Shown here piece by piece: positions 1 through 11,161 of a stretch of DNA of 64,000 nucleotides (positions are counted from its first letter, which is position 1; every line of letters starts with the position of its first letter). The stretch comes from Antitrichia curtipendula (lineage: Eukaryota; Streptophyta; Bryopsida; Hypnales; Leucodontaceae). The stretch is taken from assembly GCA_951230915.1 (NCBI GenBank), contig OX579636.1, positions 27,339,567-27,403,566 of the forward strand, read 5' to 3'. The notes under the pieces are model-generated. The model saw only the letters and a list, made by a program, of their open reading frames with translations. It made no database searches and was not told the origin of the DNA. A program made the translations under genes and the position numbers.

Positions 1-793
1 AGTGGGATTCTAGGGTATTCTAGGTATAAAATTCTATTTTAGACCAAATACTATATTGGTACGTGACATACCTATTTTGGTTCTACACTCTTTTCTGGAC
101 TTTTTATAAGTTTTTACTATTTTTATTTATAACTAATGAAAAAAAAAATTGTGAGTCCCAAGTGACAAATTAGGGGCTCACATACCCCTTAATCCATTGA
201 CATAAATTCTTCCAAAGTCTGACATGTCCATTCTTGTAATGGTTTCCAAATCCATCTAAAGGCATCTAAATTTCCATATCAACCTCAAGTTCGCTAACGT
301 TGTCAAAATATTTGGTCCTACAAATTTGTGGTTGTTTTGCTGCATACAACGCCACCACTAGTGTATTCAACACCATCAATCATTGCCACAATACTAGACT
401 TTTGCACTTCACAGGTCAGAGATCATAAATTATGAAGGTTGTAGAAACTTGTGAAGAATGACCAAGAAAAAGTCCTACCAATTTGGAATCTCCCTTCTCC
501 CAATGTTGCAACTTCTACCTATCTTCTGCTTATGTCTGCACAATATAAGCTCCAAATCATATCATCTTTAAAATCAAAAGACCCAATTTCACAACACCAA
601 GGTCCTCAAAATCGTGTGAAACACATCCAACTGTTGATCCATTCCCCTCTCCTCTACTACGGACTCCAAGTACTCATTATCAACGTAGCCCACTAGCTAC
701 CCGCAGCAAGAGACGGTTCCTAAGTTTCCCAAATACGTATGTATAGTAAAACAATAACATCTTCTATACATTCAAGCATTCTAGAGCAATAAT
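1..793. other. No gene seen; AT-rich intergenic DNA
   Basis: I see no coding signal, RNA gene or repeat here. The one modest open frame (451-696, plus) has no recognisable motif or splice context. Confidence 0.5.
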
Positions 794-1079
794 CACTAGA
801 AGAAAAACATGTCCGCCACAATCGACTGCAATGCAACTATGTGTCCTATACAACTATCTTGCAACTGTAGCAATCTGTATTTGCACGAGATTTGACGTGA
901 ACAAAGTTATACGTTGTTGTAGTTGCAAAGTAGCTGTAAAGTGAAGTTTAGAATTACAACAATGTATCAGAAGAATTGATGTGAGGTATATTACATCCAA
1001 TATTCCTGACAATTGTTGATGTCAAAAACTTTCTGTTCTGTAGAGTCTAGTGAGTCAAACTACAATTGCATAGAATCTA

Positions 1080-1205
1080 AATTCAACTCCAATTCAACTA
1101 GAATTCAACTCAAAAGCAACTAGACTGCAATTCAGAAGCAACTAGACTACAACTCAAAAGCAACTAGACTACAACTAGACTACAACTAGAGTTCAACTAG
1201 AAAAC
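1080..1205. repeat. Subterminal tandem array (AGCAACTAGACTACAACT-like)
   Basis: Short imperfect direct repeats built on CAACTAGACTACAACT and CAACTCAAAAGCAACTAG lie within the left part of the CACTA-type element. In known CACTA elements such arrays bind the transposase; that role here is inferred. Confidence 0.6.
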
Positions 1206-1579
1206 AATTACAATTGTCTCAAATCAATTGTCAAGAGTACCATTAGGTTGGACATATAAGAATTGTAAGTTATAGCATTTTTACGTAATGAATTCTAATT
1301 ATGGTATTTCAATATATCTACATTTTGTAGACTTTTATAATTTGTAGATTTCTACAGCTTGTGGATTTTTGTAGTCTATAGAAATCACCAAATATTTAAA
1401 GGCTAAGAAATTTTAGAAATTTAGAAATTTAGAAATTGTAAAGTTTTGTAAATTGGTGAAAGCTATTTAATATCAATATTTGGATTTGATAATCTAAAAA
1501 AGAAGCTAGATCTGAAATTCTGATATTTACAAATCATAGAGATTAAAACTTTAAAATCTACAAATGTACAAATCATAAA

Positions 1580-1670
1580 CGAGTCGTAAATGAGTTGCAA
1601 ACAAGTTGCACATGAGTTGCAAACAAGTTGCACATGAGTTGCAAGCAAGTTGCATACAAGCAAGTTCCAC
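1580..1670. repeat. Subterminal tandem array (GAGTTGCAAACAAGTTGCACAT)
   Basis: Two to three near-perfect direct copies of a unit of about 22 bp built on GAGTTGCAAACAAGTTGC lie near the right end of the CACTA-type element. They carry the inverse of the CAAC motif seen on the left, so the element has inverted subterminal arrays. Confidence 0.6.
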
Positions 1671-2133
1671 ATTAGCAACCATGTCAAAAGAGTTCATCAA
1701 TGAACTTCCACATTGAGTATTGAATGAGATCAAACTTGCAACTCTTTTGAAACTAGTGCAACTTGTCCACTACAACTGCAGTCTCTAAATTATCACACAG
1801 TTGCAAACGCCCTTTGCAACTACAAATCTAGTTGCAAATTGTAGTCACTAAATCCCTCGTTTTTTTTCTAGTGAATTGGTTTCAACGCAGCATGTCAAAA
1901 ATTGCAGAAAGTCATGCAAAAGAAATTTTTCTTCAAGATGCTAATTAGCTCATCTTATAGCTTTGCCACCTTCAAATCTTGCTCTCGCATGCAACCACGT
2001 ACCCTTAGAAATGACTTCAACCAAGATCAAACCATAATCGCATTAAAATGGTAGGCAAAAAACTATCAAGGTCGTATGCCAGTGATCTCAAGATGTGCAA
2101 TTGGGAAAACCTAGCTACCCGCCACACAGAGAA

Positions 2134-2384
2134 GGTTACATTTGTTATATTGAGACTTTTTACAGATTTTAAGACAAAATACTAGTTATTGAAAAATTCA
2201 TTAAAAAAAATGGTAACTGAAACCAAAAATAAATAATGCTAAAATAGTGATTCTATAATAAAATTCTAAAAATTGGTATTGTTGCCTATTTATAAAAAAA
2301 TACTAGTAAAGAAATAAAGCGGTTTATTCTCAAGTGGAGGATAAAAACGAGACTGCAAAAAGTCTCAATATAACAAATATGACC
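2134..2384. mobile_element. Small MITE with about 30-bp inverted ends
   Basis: The left end GGTTACATTTGTTATATTG is mirrored at the right by CAATATAACAAATATGACC, and the similarity continues inward through GAGACTTTTT. The 250-bp interior is AT-rich and non-coding. No clear target duplication could be assigned, so the superfamily is undetermined. Confidence 0.6.
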
Positions 2385-5300
2385 TTAGAGTCTCTTATGT
2401 ACGTCAAGGTTAGCAACATAAATGCCCTTTAGGCACTCAGTCAAAATCAGGACACGATAAAACCATTTGAGTCCCTAATAGGGATGGCATAATGCACACA
2501 ATTGGCTTCCAAAGAACCTTCTTTAATTTTCCAATTCAAAATCTAACAATATATGAAATCTCTATGGAATCAAAATTTACAAAGACATTTAGATTTTTGA
2601 TATTTTACTTGCCTGCTCCTCAAGATGTGTCAACAAAGAATATCACTTACAGACATCCATGACCACACCCTACATTGACATACTTCAGCTCGCAACGCAT
2701 AAGAGTACCCTTCCGATCCGATTAACCAAATGAGAACCAAGGGTCAATTCAATCCACATTTCAAACTTGGCTCTTCTAGTGTTCAATGAAGCAGGCACAC
2801 TGTGGAGAAAACTAGCTGCAACATCCACGATGTTTGTGCAAGCCGGCAAAGAATTTGTAGTGCAGCCGCTTTGGCCAGATGCCCTCTCCATCCGCTATCA
2901 ACAACCCCCCTTGCTACTTGATAATTCCTGATCATTGCCCTCCTCCGGCCAACTTCATACGCATCAAGCCCACAACAAAAACAAAGGTCGAGCGTGGTAC
3001 AATATATGGTTCAATTGGATTGACGAGAAGGAAACGACTAGCAACAAACAATCGGGTGAATCATCGAAGTGCCCAAAGGCGGTATGATTTCTACAAATGC
3101 AAATCCTTTTTCCGATGGAAAAGAGGCAAAATTGTGCTTTGCAAAAGTCCAAATGCTTCTCGCCAATTCGCCATGACCACCACGGCATTACCAAAATCAC
3201 AATCTTGCATGCACATCTAGTGGCAGATAATGAAACTCTCCACGATCGCCAGTGTGTCAGTAAGCAACATTGGTGATCGATAAAGGGCTCCTAAGAACAA
3301 ATTAGCCAAAGATTCTAGAACAATTTGTATTGTGCCAAGTGCATACTATGAATGCAATACTCAAATTAGACTAGCAGACTTCAAAATTGAGAAGTTAATG
3401 CAAATTGGAGGCGAATTGGAACATGTACGAAGTCAGAGAGCAATCATGATTTGGAGTATCACCGCCACCATTTTGCCACGTTATTGATTGTCATATCAAC
3501 TAAAGTTTTCTGATCTCGCATCCTAGATAAATCTGCAAATTTAGTCCGAATCTTTGTTAAACCCTAATCTCTTTAAGTACCCAAATTTTGGTCTCCAAGA
3601 TTTGGATTCGTGTCAAAGTAGGAGTAACCTTGATCCAAAACTTGTGTCGTCTTTTCGAAATTTCTATAGGAAGGACTACCCAATAATCCGACTTGTGCAT
3701 CAAATCCAATTTTATTTAATTTTCGTTTATTTCAGGGAGTGCAGAAAGCGATAACCATTGGAAGGACGAAGCTATTTACAACCATGGAATGGATGACACT
3801 TGGAATTTATGGATGAATTTTTGTTTTTTCATCCCAAACAATGTACATTCATAAAAAATAGAGCAATATTGTGCCACAATTTGGTAGCAAGTTAGCAATT
3901 TCAACCATTGAAAAGTAAGAATATTTCACTTTAATAAAATTTTCCATAAAAAAATCATTGCTTTCCAGAGAATAATTGCCCAAATAAAAAACTTTAATCA
4001 AAATGCAACCAGGTCATTTAATATCTAGCAACAACTTGATCACGGGATTGTTCAAAGTACACAAAGAATGCACTAAAAATAAAATAAAATGATTTGGTGT
4101 ATCTTACCCTATACTGTATTCACTCTAATTTTCATTTGGTTGACAAATAGTGTTTAGATTGACATTCAATGTTGTTAGCATTAGTAGTGTTCTTGACATT
4201 CTGTGCACTCCTTGTTAGCATTAACACTACTAAAAACTAAAGCTTTGTATTGTTGCGCTCACCAATTGATGATTGTGTTGGAAGTAAGAGATATCAATTC
4301 TTACTTATTATTTATCTTTAAAAAAAAGATTTCATCAATATCAATGAAGGAAGAAACATTGCACATTTATACACAATTTTTAATTTTTTAATTTTTTAAT
4401 TATTATTTATTTTGCTTTTCTTCCCTAGTGATGGAAACAACAATACCACCAACCAAAGTTTTATACTCCAATCCAAATGACCTCTCTCTAATATGAATAT
4501 CATCAAGAAATTAAAATAGTTGATAACTAGTCTCCTAGCTAATTCAAAACATGAATTCAAGATTTTCAAATTTTATTAGCAATGATAAATAATTAGCTTT
4601 TGTATTTTTCCAATTGGAACGGAGTTCCATATACTTGCCCTACCAAAGAAGGTTTCTTGGTACTATTGCAATCGAGTATATTGATTGCAATAATGTTGAT
4701 CTAAAATAAATTTGTAGGATGCAACTACAATCCAATTTTTCAAGTGACTAATTCCCCCCCAAATGGTATGCATCACACAAGAATGAGAAGAAGAGGTTTG
4801 CATATCCAATTTATATTCTCAATATAATTGCATCCCTATCTATATTTGTTCAACATTTCAACGTATCAAAGACTAAAATGTTGAATTGATGTAGATAAAG
4901 ATACAATTGGATATGTGCACCATACATCTCAAAATAAAACCTTTATCTATGTTTTATGACATTGATATAAATTTCACTATAATACCGCACTTTCATATGA
5001 ACTTCATATGATTTAAAATTACAATGACTTTTCAAATGTTATAGTTCCAAAAAAATTACAATTTTGCAAAATTTTTAAAGCACATTTTATTCTTGGATTT
5101 TCTTATAAAGCAAAACCGTTCAAATTGGCTTCTTGAACTTGTGACTTCTTTGAAGATAGAATTCTTAAAAAGAGATTGAAATTTTAAATTATATAAAGTC
5201 TGTATAAAAGGTGCATCTGGTGTCATATTGAAGTTTATCACCAAAAGTAATATGAACGTCATGTATATGACAATGATAAAATGACTTTTTGAGATGTAAC

Positions 5301-5529
5301 TTAAGATGCTATAAGCATAGTAACATAAGCAAGGCTCCTTTATTGCTCCCTTTTTTCTTCACTTCTTTCACCCTTGCTTTCACCTCACTTCCATCAGTCT
5401 CACACTCTTCACACAGGGTTGTCTTCCCTGACACCGTGACACGCGACGTCCCCGACATCATGCAACGTCCAATAGTGGCTCCGCGATGTCACAAAAAGTC
5501 AAATTGCATGTTGACTATTCCAAAAAATA
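2385..5529. other. Gene-free AT-rich intergenic DNA
   Basis: Open frames at 2685-2891 and 2879-3220 overlap on opposite strands and show no domain, splice site or codon pattern I trust. The rest is AT-rich with no RNA gene or structured repeat that I can recognise. Confidence 0.45.
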
Positions 5530-5775
5530 AATTCTAGTGCCCAGACACTTGGCTGCCATGTGGCAGCCCCATAGCACATTCACGGGGCGCGTGCGGGTTT
5601 GACCTGGAGGGGCAATTGCGGGTACAGGGCAACTGCGGGTAGGGGCGACCTTGGGTGAAGGCGATCATGGGTGAGAGACCGCGGTAAGGGGCGACCGCGC
5701 CTCTAGAAATAGGACAGGCAATCGCGGGTTTACCTGAAGTCGTTCTTGCCAGAGCCGCGGTCGCCCTAAACATTC
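5530..5775. repeat. GC-rich G-tract segment with degenerate short repeats
   Basis: An abrupt GC-rich stretch contains degenerate direct repeats of the form GGGGCAATTGCGGGTAC / GGGCAACTGCGGGTAG / GGGGCGACC. It lies about 160 bp upstream of the first ATG of the decayed coiled-coil/RING gene, so it may be the remains of that gene's promoter. No function is demonstrated. Confidence 0.4.
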
Positions 5776-5933
5776 TCCACCTGTGCTGGCCCTACTATAT
5801 ATGTAGTCGCCATTATGGTTTTGCTTACTTACATTCTTCATTGAGGCTTGATGTCTTGTATCCTTTGGTGAAAACATGCACAAAACTTGGGTTGATTTTT
5901 CATTACTTCATCACTATCTTTTGGTTTAGGGTC

Positions 5934-7908
5934 ATGGCCACCGATGGGACCAATGATGGCTCGCTTCCTCCCGCTCATATTACACGCACTGCAGGTATAG
6001 CGCGAAAGTCATTTATAGAGAAGAAACAAAGCGAAGGGGCACTACTCACAAAAAGAGGTTGCATGTACTCAATAGCGAACACCACATCGCTTTCAAAGGG
6101 TGGAAGGATGAGCTAGAGCCATGGAGCATGCTGACCAGCAAAGATTTTATTGAATGGTGCCACATTAGCAAGCTGTTTCCAACGTGGCGCCATTATTGCA
6201 ACCGCCACACCAACAAGGCAAACTTGAAGTTCAATGAAAATCCAGATTTCACTCAAAGGTGTGTGGAATTGTGGCAAGTTTTCTACAAAATTCCTTATAT
6301 AGACAGGAATGAGGTTCCTCTCTTCATTGCTAGAGGAGCATATATTGAAGTGGCCCTACAGAAGGAGGTCGACTAGAGCACAATCAAGGAAACTCCGTAC
6401 GTGGCATGTCCAATAAACGGCTCAGTACCAAGAGGTGTTTTGACTTTTCCGGAGGGGGGGCTAGGAATTATTCGAAGTGCTCCAAAAAATAGAGAAATCA
6501 TTGAAGGTGACACAGAAAAATCCGAAGAAGATCCAGATTTTGACGATATGCGAGGCCCACGGGGAAGGAGAGTGAGGGAACAACCTACCAAAGTATTGAT
6601 TCCAAATGACGAGGGAGGTTCAACGTCATGAGGGCAAAGATCTATAAACCTTCCAAAAGTACGACATTCAACTACGCGAATTGGACCGGCATCAGCTTCA
6701 ACGGCACTTCAAGTTGTACCAATGTCAAGACATGACGCAAGCAATGTCTTTGATTTTGAAAAAGGCACAAGAACTCTTGAAGACCAAAGACAATACAATT
6801 GCCTTGCTACAAAGCAATTTCAAGAAGTTGCAAATGGAGTGCGACCAGAAACAAGCTCTCATTTTGCAACAATCCACAGAGTTGCAACGCCTTTGACAAA
6901 GAGCGCATGAAACTATCACTTTGTCGGATATGGACGACGCTTTTGCTGAAAATGATCCACACCATTTGGACAAGGTTGTACAAGACCTCACCAATGATTT
7001 GGTGCACTTTTCCCCACTCACCAAATGCACCGAGCATTCTCCACGTGTTCGAAGTGAGCTTCTGACAGCATATTTGGAGGACGCTACTACTGCCACAATT
7101 GAGGACCATGGGACACAAGATTCACTCTCGTTTCCTGCAATTCCACATTCTACACAATTGCAAAAAGACAGAGACCTTCAAGCAGAAAACAAAATGCTTC
7201 GAGAGTAGCTAGGACAATTGGCGGCCACATACTACCATTGGAAGGTTGCGTGCATTCTCTCTAAGTCTCTGTGGATAGATCACAACAAGTTGCCAAGGAG
7301 TTGGAAAAAGTTTCTAGAAACTTTATTGCAAAGGCTCCAAAGCGAGAATGTAGTCTCAAGTCGTGGTTGTTATTGGAAGACATGTTCCCTGCTGACATGC
7401 CCATGCTAGACATGGAAAGGAGAAGTCTTATAGATTGGACAAAAAATGGTTGGGACCACAAAAACAACAAGTCCAGCCATCTTGAAGTGAACACCCAAAA
7501 CTACTATAGCCAAATCCTACGGCTTTTGTTTTGGACCATACCAAATGCCCTATATATCAAGAGCAATTTGGCCTTGAAGGTGGTTGGGCACTTGGATCCT
7601 GTGCACATATATACCACCTTCAATGTCTAATCGCGCAATGTTTGATTAGACAACATTGTGTTTTGTGTTCAGCATCATTCCATAATCATTTGTACGCCAT
7701 GTTCAACTTGATGACTTACATACCACCTTCTTGGGAATACAATGGTTATACAATCGATGATGCAATATTTTGGGGTCAATACCTACTCTGGAGTTGGCGA
7801 CAAGGACTACATGATTTGGAGAAGGGTCCTACTAGTTCGCAATTCAACTGGGAAACAAATCTGGAAGAAATTGCTAGAGTCGCACCAAGGCCTCGGAGGG
7901 GATACTGA
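5934..7908 (+). pseudogene. Decayed gene: coiled-coil protein with RING-like C-terminus
   Basis: A coherent protein can be followed across three frames. It begins MATDGTNDG at 5934, preceded by an acceptor-like TTTAG. It continues through a tryptophan-rich block (HIAFKGWKDELEPW), an acidic linker, a long coiled coil (about 6660-7290; leucine/glutamine heptads around LLQSNFKKLQMECDQKQ) and a zinc-finger-like end (CPIYQEQFG ... CAHIYHLQC ... CVLC). The end resembles a RING finger, but the second ligand expected after CPI is Tyr, not Cys. Frame changes occur near 6050, 6635, 7270 and 7530. In-frame stops lie at 6374-6376, about 6643, 6894-6896 and 7206-7208, and the sequence reads on sensibly after each. 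I do not recognise the family. It resembles a repeated, element-borne gene, but that is inference. Confidence 0.55.
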
Positions 7909-8352
7909 GCAGTTGGAGTAGCAAACTACGTGTGAACAAATGATAGGGTATCTTAAAAACATGGGGGCAAAAAATTAGAAATGGGTTTAAAGTAATATAA
8001 GGTACCAAAAATGGCACTGGACGTCTTTAAAGTACTATAGGGTATGGAATAATAGGCCCCATAATAAAAAAAGGGGTACTAAAATCCATTCTTGAGCTTA
8101 GGGTTTAGGGCATCAATCTTTGAAATTGAAGTGCAATGTTGTTAGTTTGCATGAATAACCTGTCTTCCAATTGCACCCTTGAACGGGGGCACCTGGATTT
8201 TGCAAGAAGTCTATTTTAGGGTTGTCTTGTCCGGTCTACGATTTACTGTTAAAGGGTTTAGGCTGCTTTTCTTGTGCAATTTTTTGTGCATCTCTGTTTT
8301 AGGGTGTAATAGCAGATTCTTTGTATTGAGGGTAGGATATTTGGAATGGAAG

Positions 8353-9348
8353 ATGGCGCTCAACTTCAAGATTAGGTTGTACTCGGTGGAAGATAATGTC
8401 GCGCAACCGGAGCTACTGAGTCCCTTTTATTGCCAAACAGGTTATACTTATGCTGATTTGTGCATGCGCTTGGAGAACGGGGGATGCGTGGAGTGGCCTT
8501 TCCTTTTCTAGGACTTCGAAGATGAATGTAAAACCCTCAAGAGGTTTGAGGCCATGAATCTTGTGACAGACCATATCTATGTCATTCCTGCGTTGGAGGA
8601 CGACGGTAGACTTCAGAAGCAGTGTTGTACTTTGAAAGCCGGCCAAAGCGAGGAGCAGCAACTTTGTAGCGGAGCCCCAATTGGAAATTAAGGTTGTTGA
8701 AGCTATCCAACCTTGTAATGCGGACGTCTTGGATTGTGATGTTGCCCCGATGTTGGAGGAGGCAGAAGTTGGCACACAATGGAATCTGATTGAAGTTCCT
8801 GAAGAGGAAGAGACTTTGCTGCAATTGACACTCTTATCTGTTGACGTACTTGAGAATTACAAGTGGGGTACTAAGAAGCTGAGAAAGGAACTGGAGTCCA
8901 TGGATTTCACTGATTATATGTGGAACCTCAAGACTTATGATCACCATGGCGTGGCAGTTGTGAAGATACTTTGCGGAGAGTGCAAGAGAGAAATCAGGGG
9001 TATAGGCTGTGATCACTCCCGGAGTGCTATACAAAATCTGTTTCTGAGACAATCACTTTTAATTCTACTTTGCAAAGAGTCCTACATCTGTGGTATATGT
9101 TGCTAAGTAGAGCCTCGGACTTCAAGAAGTTGACTCGAGAAGAAGACAACATTTTGAAACAAAGTTTGAATCTGGCTTCAGCCCTTGTAGTATCACTTCT
9201 TCGACTATCCTTAATATTGCTGCAAGGAGCACAAGACTGTGCAATCTGTATAGATGATTTGTTGAAAAGGAACAGCATGCATGTCAATGAACTACAATGG
9301 ATTATGGCTTCTGCATCGAATATGGGGCTTCAAATTTACAATAAGTAG
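8353..9348 (+). pseudogene. Decayed ORF of unknown family with CxxC motif
   Basis: The frame opens at ATG 8353 (MALNFKIRLYSVEDNVAQPE). It meets TAG at 8509-8511, reads on coherently as DFEDECKTLKRFEAMN, then shifts frame near 8665 to continue as VAEPQLEIKVVEAIQP. A cysteine motif (CGECKREIRGIGCDHS, about 8975-9020) resembles a small zinc knuckle. A further shift near 9060 leads to a leucine-rich end stopping at 9348. I do not recognise the family. The breaks show it is not functional as it stands. It lies 450 bp downstream of the RING-like relic in the same orientation and may once have belonged to the same element. Confidence 0.4.
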
Positions 9349-10542
9349 CCTATGTGCACTGTCTAATCGTAGAAGAACGGAAATCGAATTGCCATCAACT
9401 GAAATTGTCATGTGACACTTGATTCATTGACAGTGTTTGTTGTTCCAGGTATTCTTCAGGTTTGCTTTTGCAAACTTTGATAATGTCCGGAAGGGGCTTT
9501 CTTTGGCCTAATTTACGTTTGGCTCTGCGAAATAATGCATTGTTCTTCATAGATGTACATCATTTGTAATTTAGTCTGGCCTCACATCCTCACATATGTT
9601 CATGAAACTCTGGTAATGAAACTTGTCACATGACTGAATCTTGTAAATGCATGGACTTAGAGCCAGATTTTGTCAAATTTTTAAAAATACTCTAGGGCTT
9701 ATGTGTACCCCAGAGTTCTGTAAAGTGAATGCTGAATAGGTGCTGATGTGGCTAAGATGATGTTAAAAGGGTCCCAAGGTATCCCTTCCTAATGTGGTTG
9801 ATTGCATGATGTGGATGTTAGATGAGACAAATTTTGCAAGGAGGCTGCACCTTGGAGGTTCTTCATATTTGAGTCTTGGGTTGCAGATTTGTCATGCTGT
9901 CTCAGGTGGTTCAACATTGCATCGTAAGAACCTTGAACCCTAGTCTGTGATCTCCCTTGCACCTATATGTTTTGAATCCTGTTTGTTTTGTTTAGCAATC
10001 CTCCACACTCACTTGGAGACGTCCTGGGGCATTATTAGGATTTGTTTAAGCTCATTGTGTGTTCATTTCTTTCTTGGACATTTCCATTGATGCAAGTGTG
10101 TATGTTTGCTGCAATGCAGGTGTAGAACTGAAGGGGATTTTGAATCACAATTACAATAGTGCATGTTGAAGTTTAGGTTTACAACCTTAATTTGTTCATG
10201 TCTCTATGAAATGCACATTTTGTTTTAGTCATTGTGTTTGTAAATACAATGAGAACATTCTATTTCATACTACTATGATTGTGCACAAATACTTTGTTCA
10301 TTGTGTTTCATAATATGATTGATTTCATACTAAAGGTTTGTATCGTTTTTACATGATCTATACGAATTGCTTTTTGATATCAAATTCACCTTAACCTACA
10401 TTGTTTGATTTCATGTATGTGTTCACAATTTGATATAGGACAAAAATTGTAGTAGAATTTTTTTTTAATCTAAATTACCATATCATTTATTCATATCAAT
10501 TTACAATTATAAGTAATGCAAGCTCCTTTTCTATTAACCCAA
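9349..10542. other. Gene-free AT-rich intergenic DNA
   Basis: No open frame, RNA gene or structured repeat could be supported here. Confidence 0.45.
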
Positions 10543-10767
10543 AGTAGAAAATTACATAATGATAGCATGTGAAAAAAAAGAAAAAAAGTAATACCCCCCT
10601 AAATAGGATTTCACTCGGGGGGGGGGTATTACTTTTTCTTTTTCTTTTTTCATATGCTATCATTATGTAATTTTCTACTAAAAAAAATGTAATACCCCCC
10701 TAAAATAGTGGTTGTTTGCACCTATGTTCTTGTTTTTTTAACACAATGACCCCCCCGAGTGAAATCC
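10543..10767. repeat. Inverted repeat with C/G homopolymer tracts
   Basis: The arm 10543-10599 (AGTAGAAAATTACATAATG ... AATACCCCCC) is mirrored by 10617-10679 (GGGGGGTATTAC ... CATTATGTAATTTTCTACT). A second inverted pair shares GGATTTCACTCGGGGGG (10607-10623) and CCCCCCGAGTGAAATCC (10751-10767). A third copy of AATACCCCCCTAAAATAG follows at about 10691. The structure could be a fold-back MITE with a partial internal duplication. Confidence 0.6.
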
Positions 10768-11161
10768 TTTTGTTTGCAATTCTAGTGAGTATCCAATCTC
10801 AAATGTGAATCAAAAGCTATTTGATTTCAAGTAATAGTTCAAGCTTGTTCTTCTTTTCCAAGTGATACAAACATACTAAAACAAAAATAACTATGATCAC
10901 CAAAAACCAATTCAAGTCAAGTTGTATGTGATGGCAAGATATTCAAGCTCTACAAGTCATACCATCATAAAATTCATTAAAGACTCACATGCCTAAATGA
11001 ATCTTTGCAATTTTTTTTACTCATCATAACTGAAAAGGCTCACCAAAATACTCCACTACATACTTGAAAATAAATACAAAATCAAATCGATGGTCAACTT
11101 CATACAACTACATTGAGCTAAAGCCTTCTGAATCTTTGTTGTAATCATCATTCATGCTCAA

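Larger units (their letters stand above)
794..1873. mobile_element. CACTA-type non-autonomous DNA transposon
   Basis: The segment starts CACTAGAAGAAAAAC and ends GTTTTTTTTCTAGTG, so its ends form CACTAGAA-type terminal inverted repeats. It is flanked on both sides by AAT (791-793 and 1874-1876), the 3-bp target duplication expected of the CACTA/EnSpm superfamily. Subterminal DNA is full of short repeats of GCAACTAG and GTTGCAA in both orientations, typical of CACTA subterminal arrays. No transposase frame is present, so the 1080-bp copy is non-autonomous. Confidence 0.75.

Noticed and set aside
2879..3220. 113-codon plus-strand frame
   Set aside because: No domain, no splice or promoter context, and an overlapping opposite frame of similar length.
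5530..5775. Possible gene in the GC-rich segment
   Set aside because: Frames overlap on the same strand with no motif; the short degenerate repeats explain the composition.
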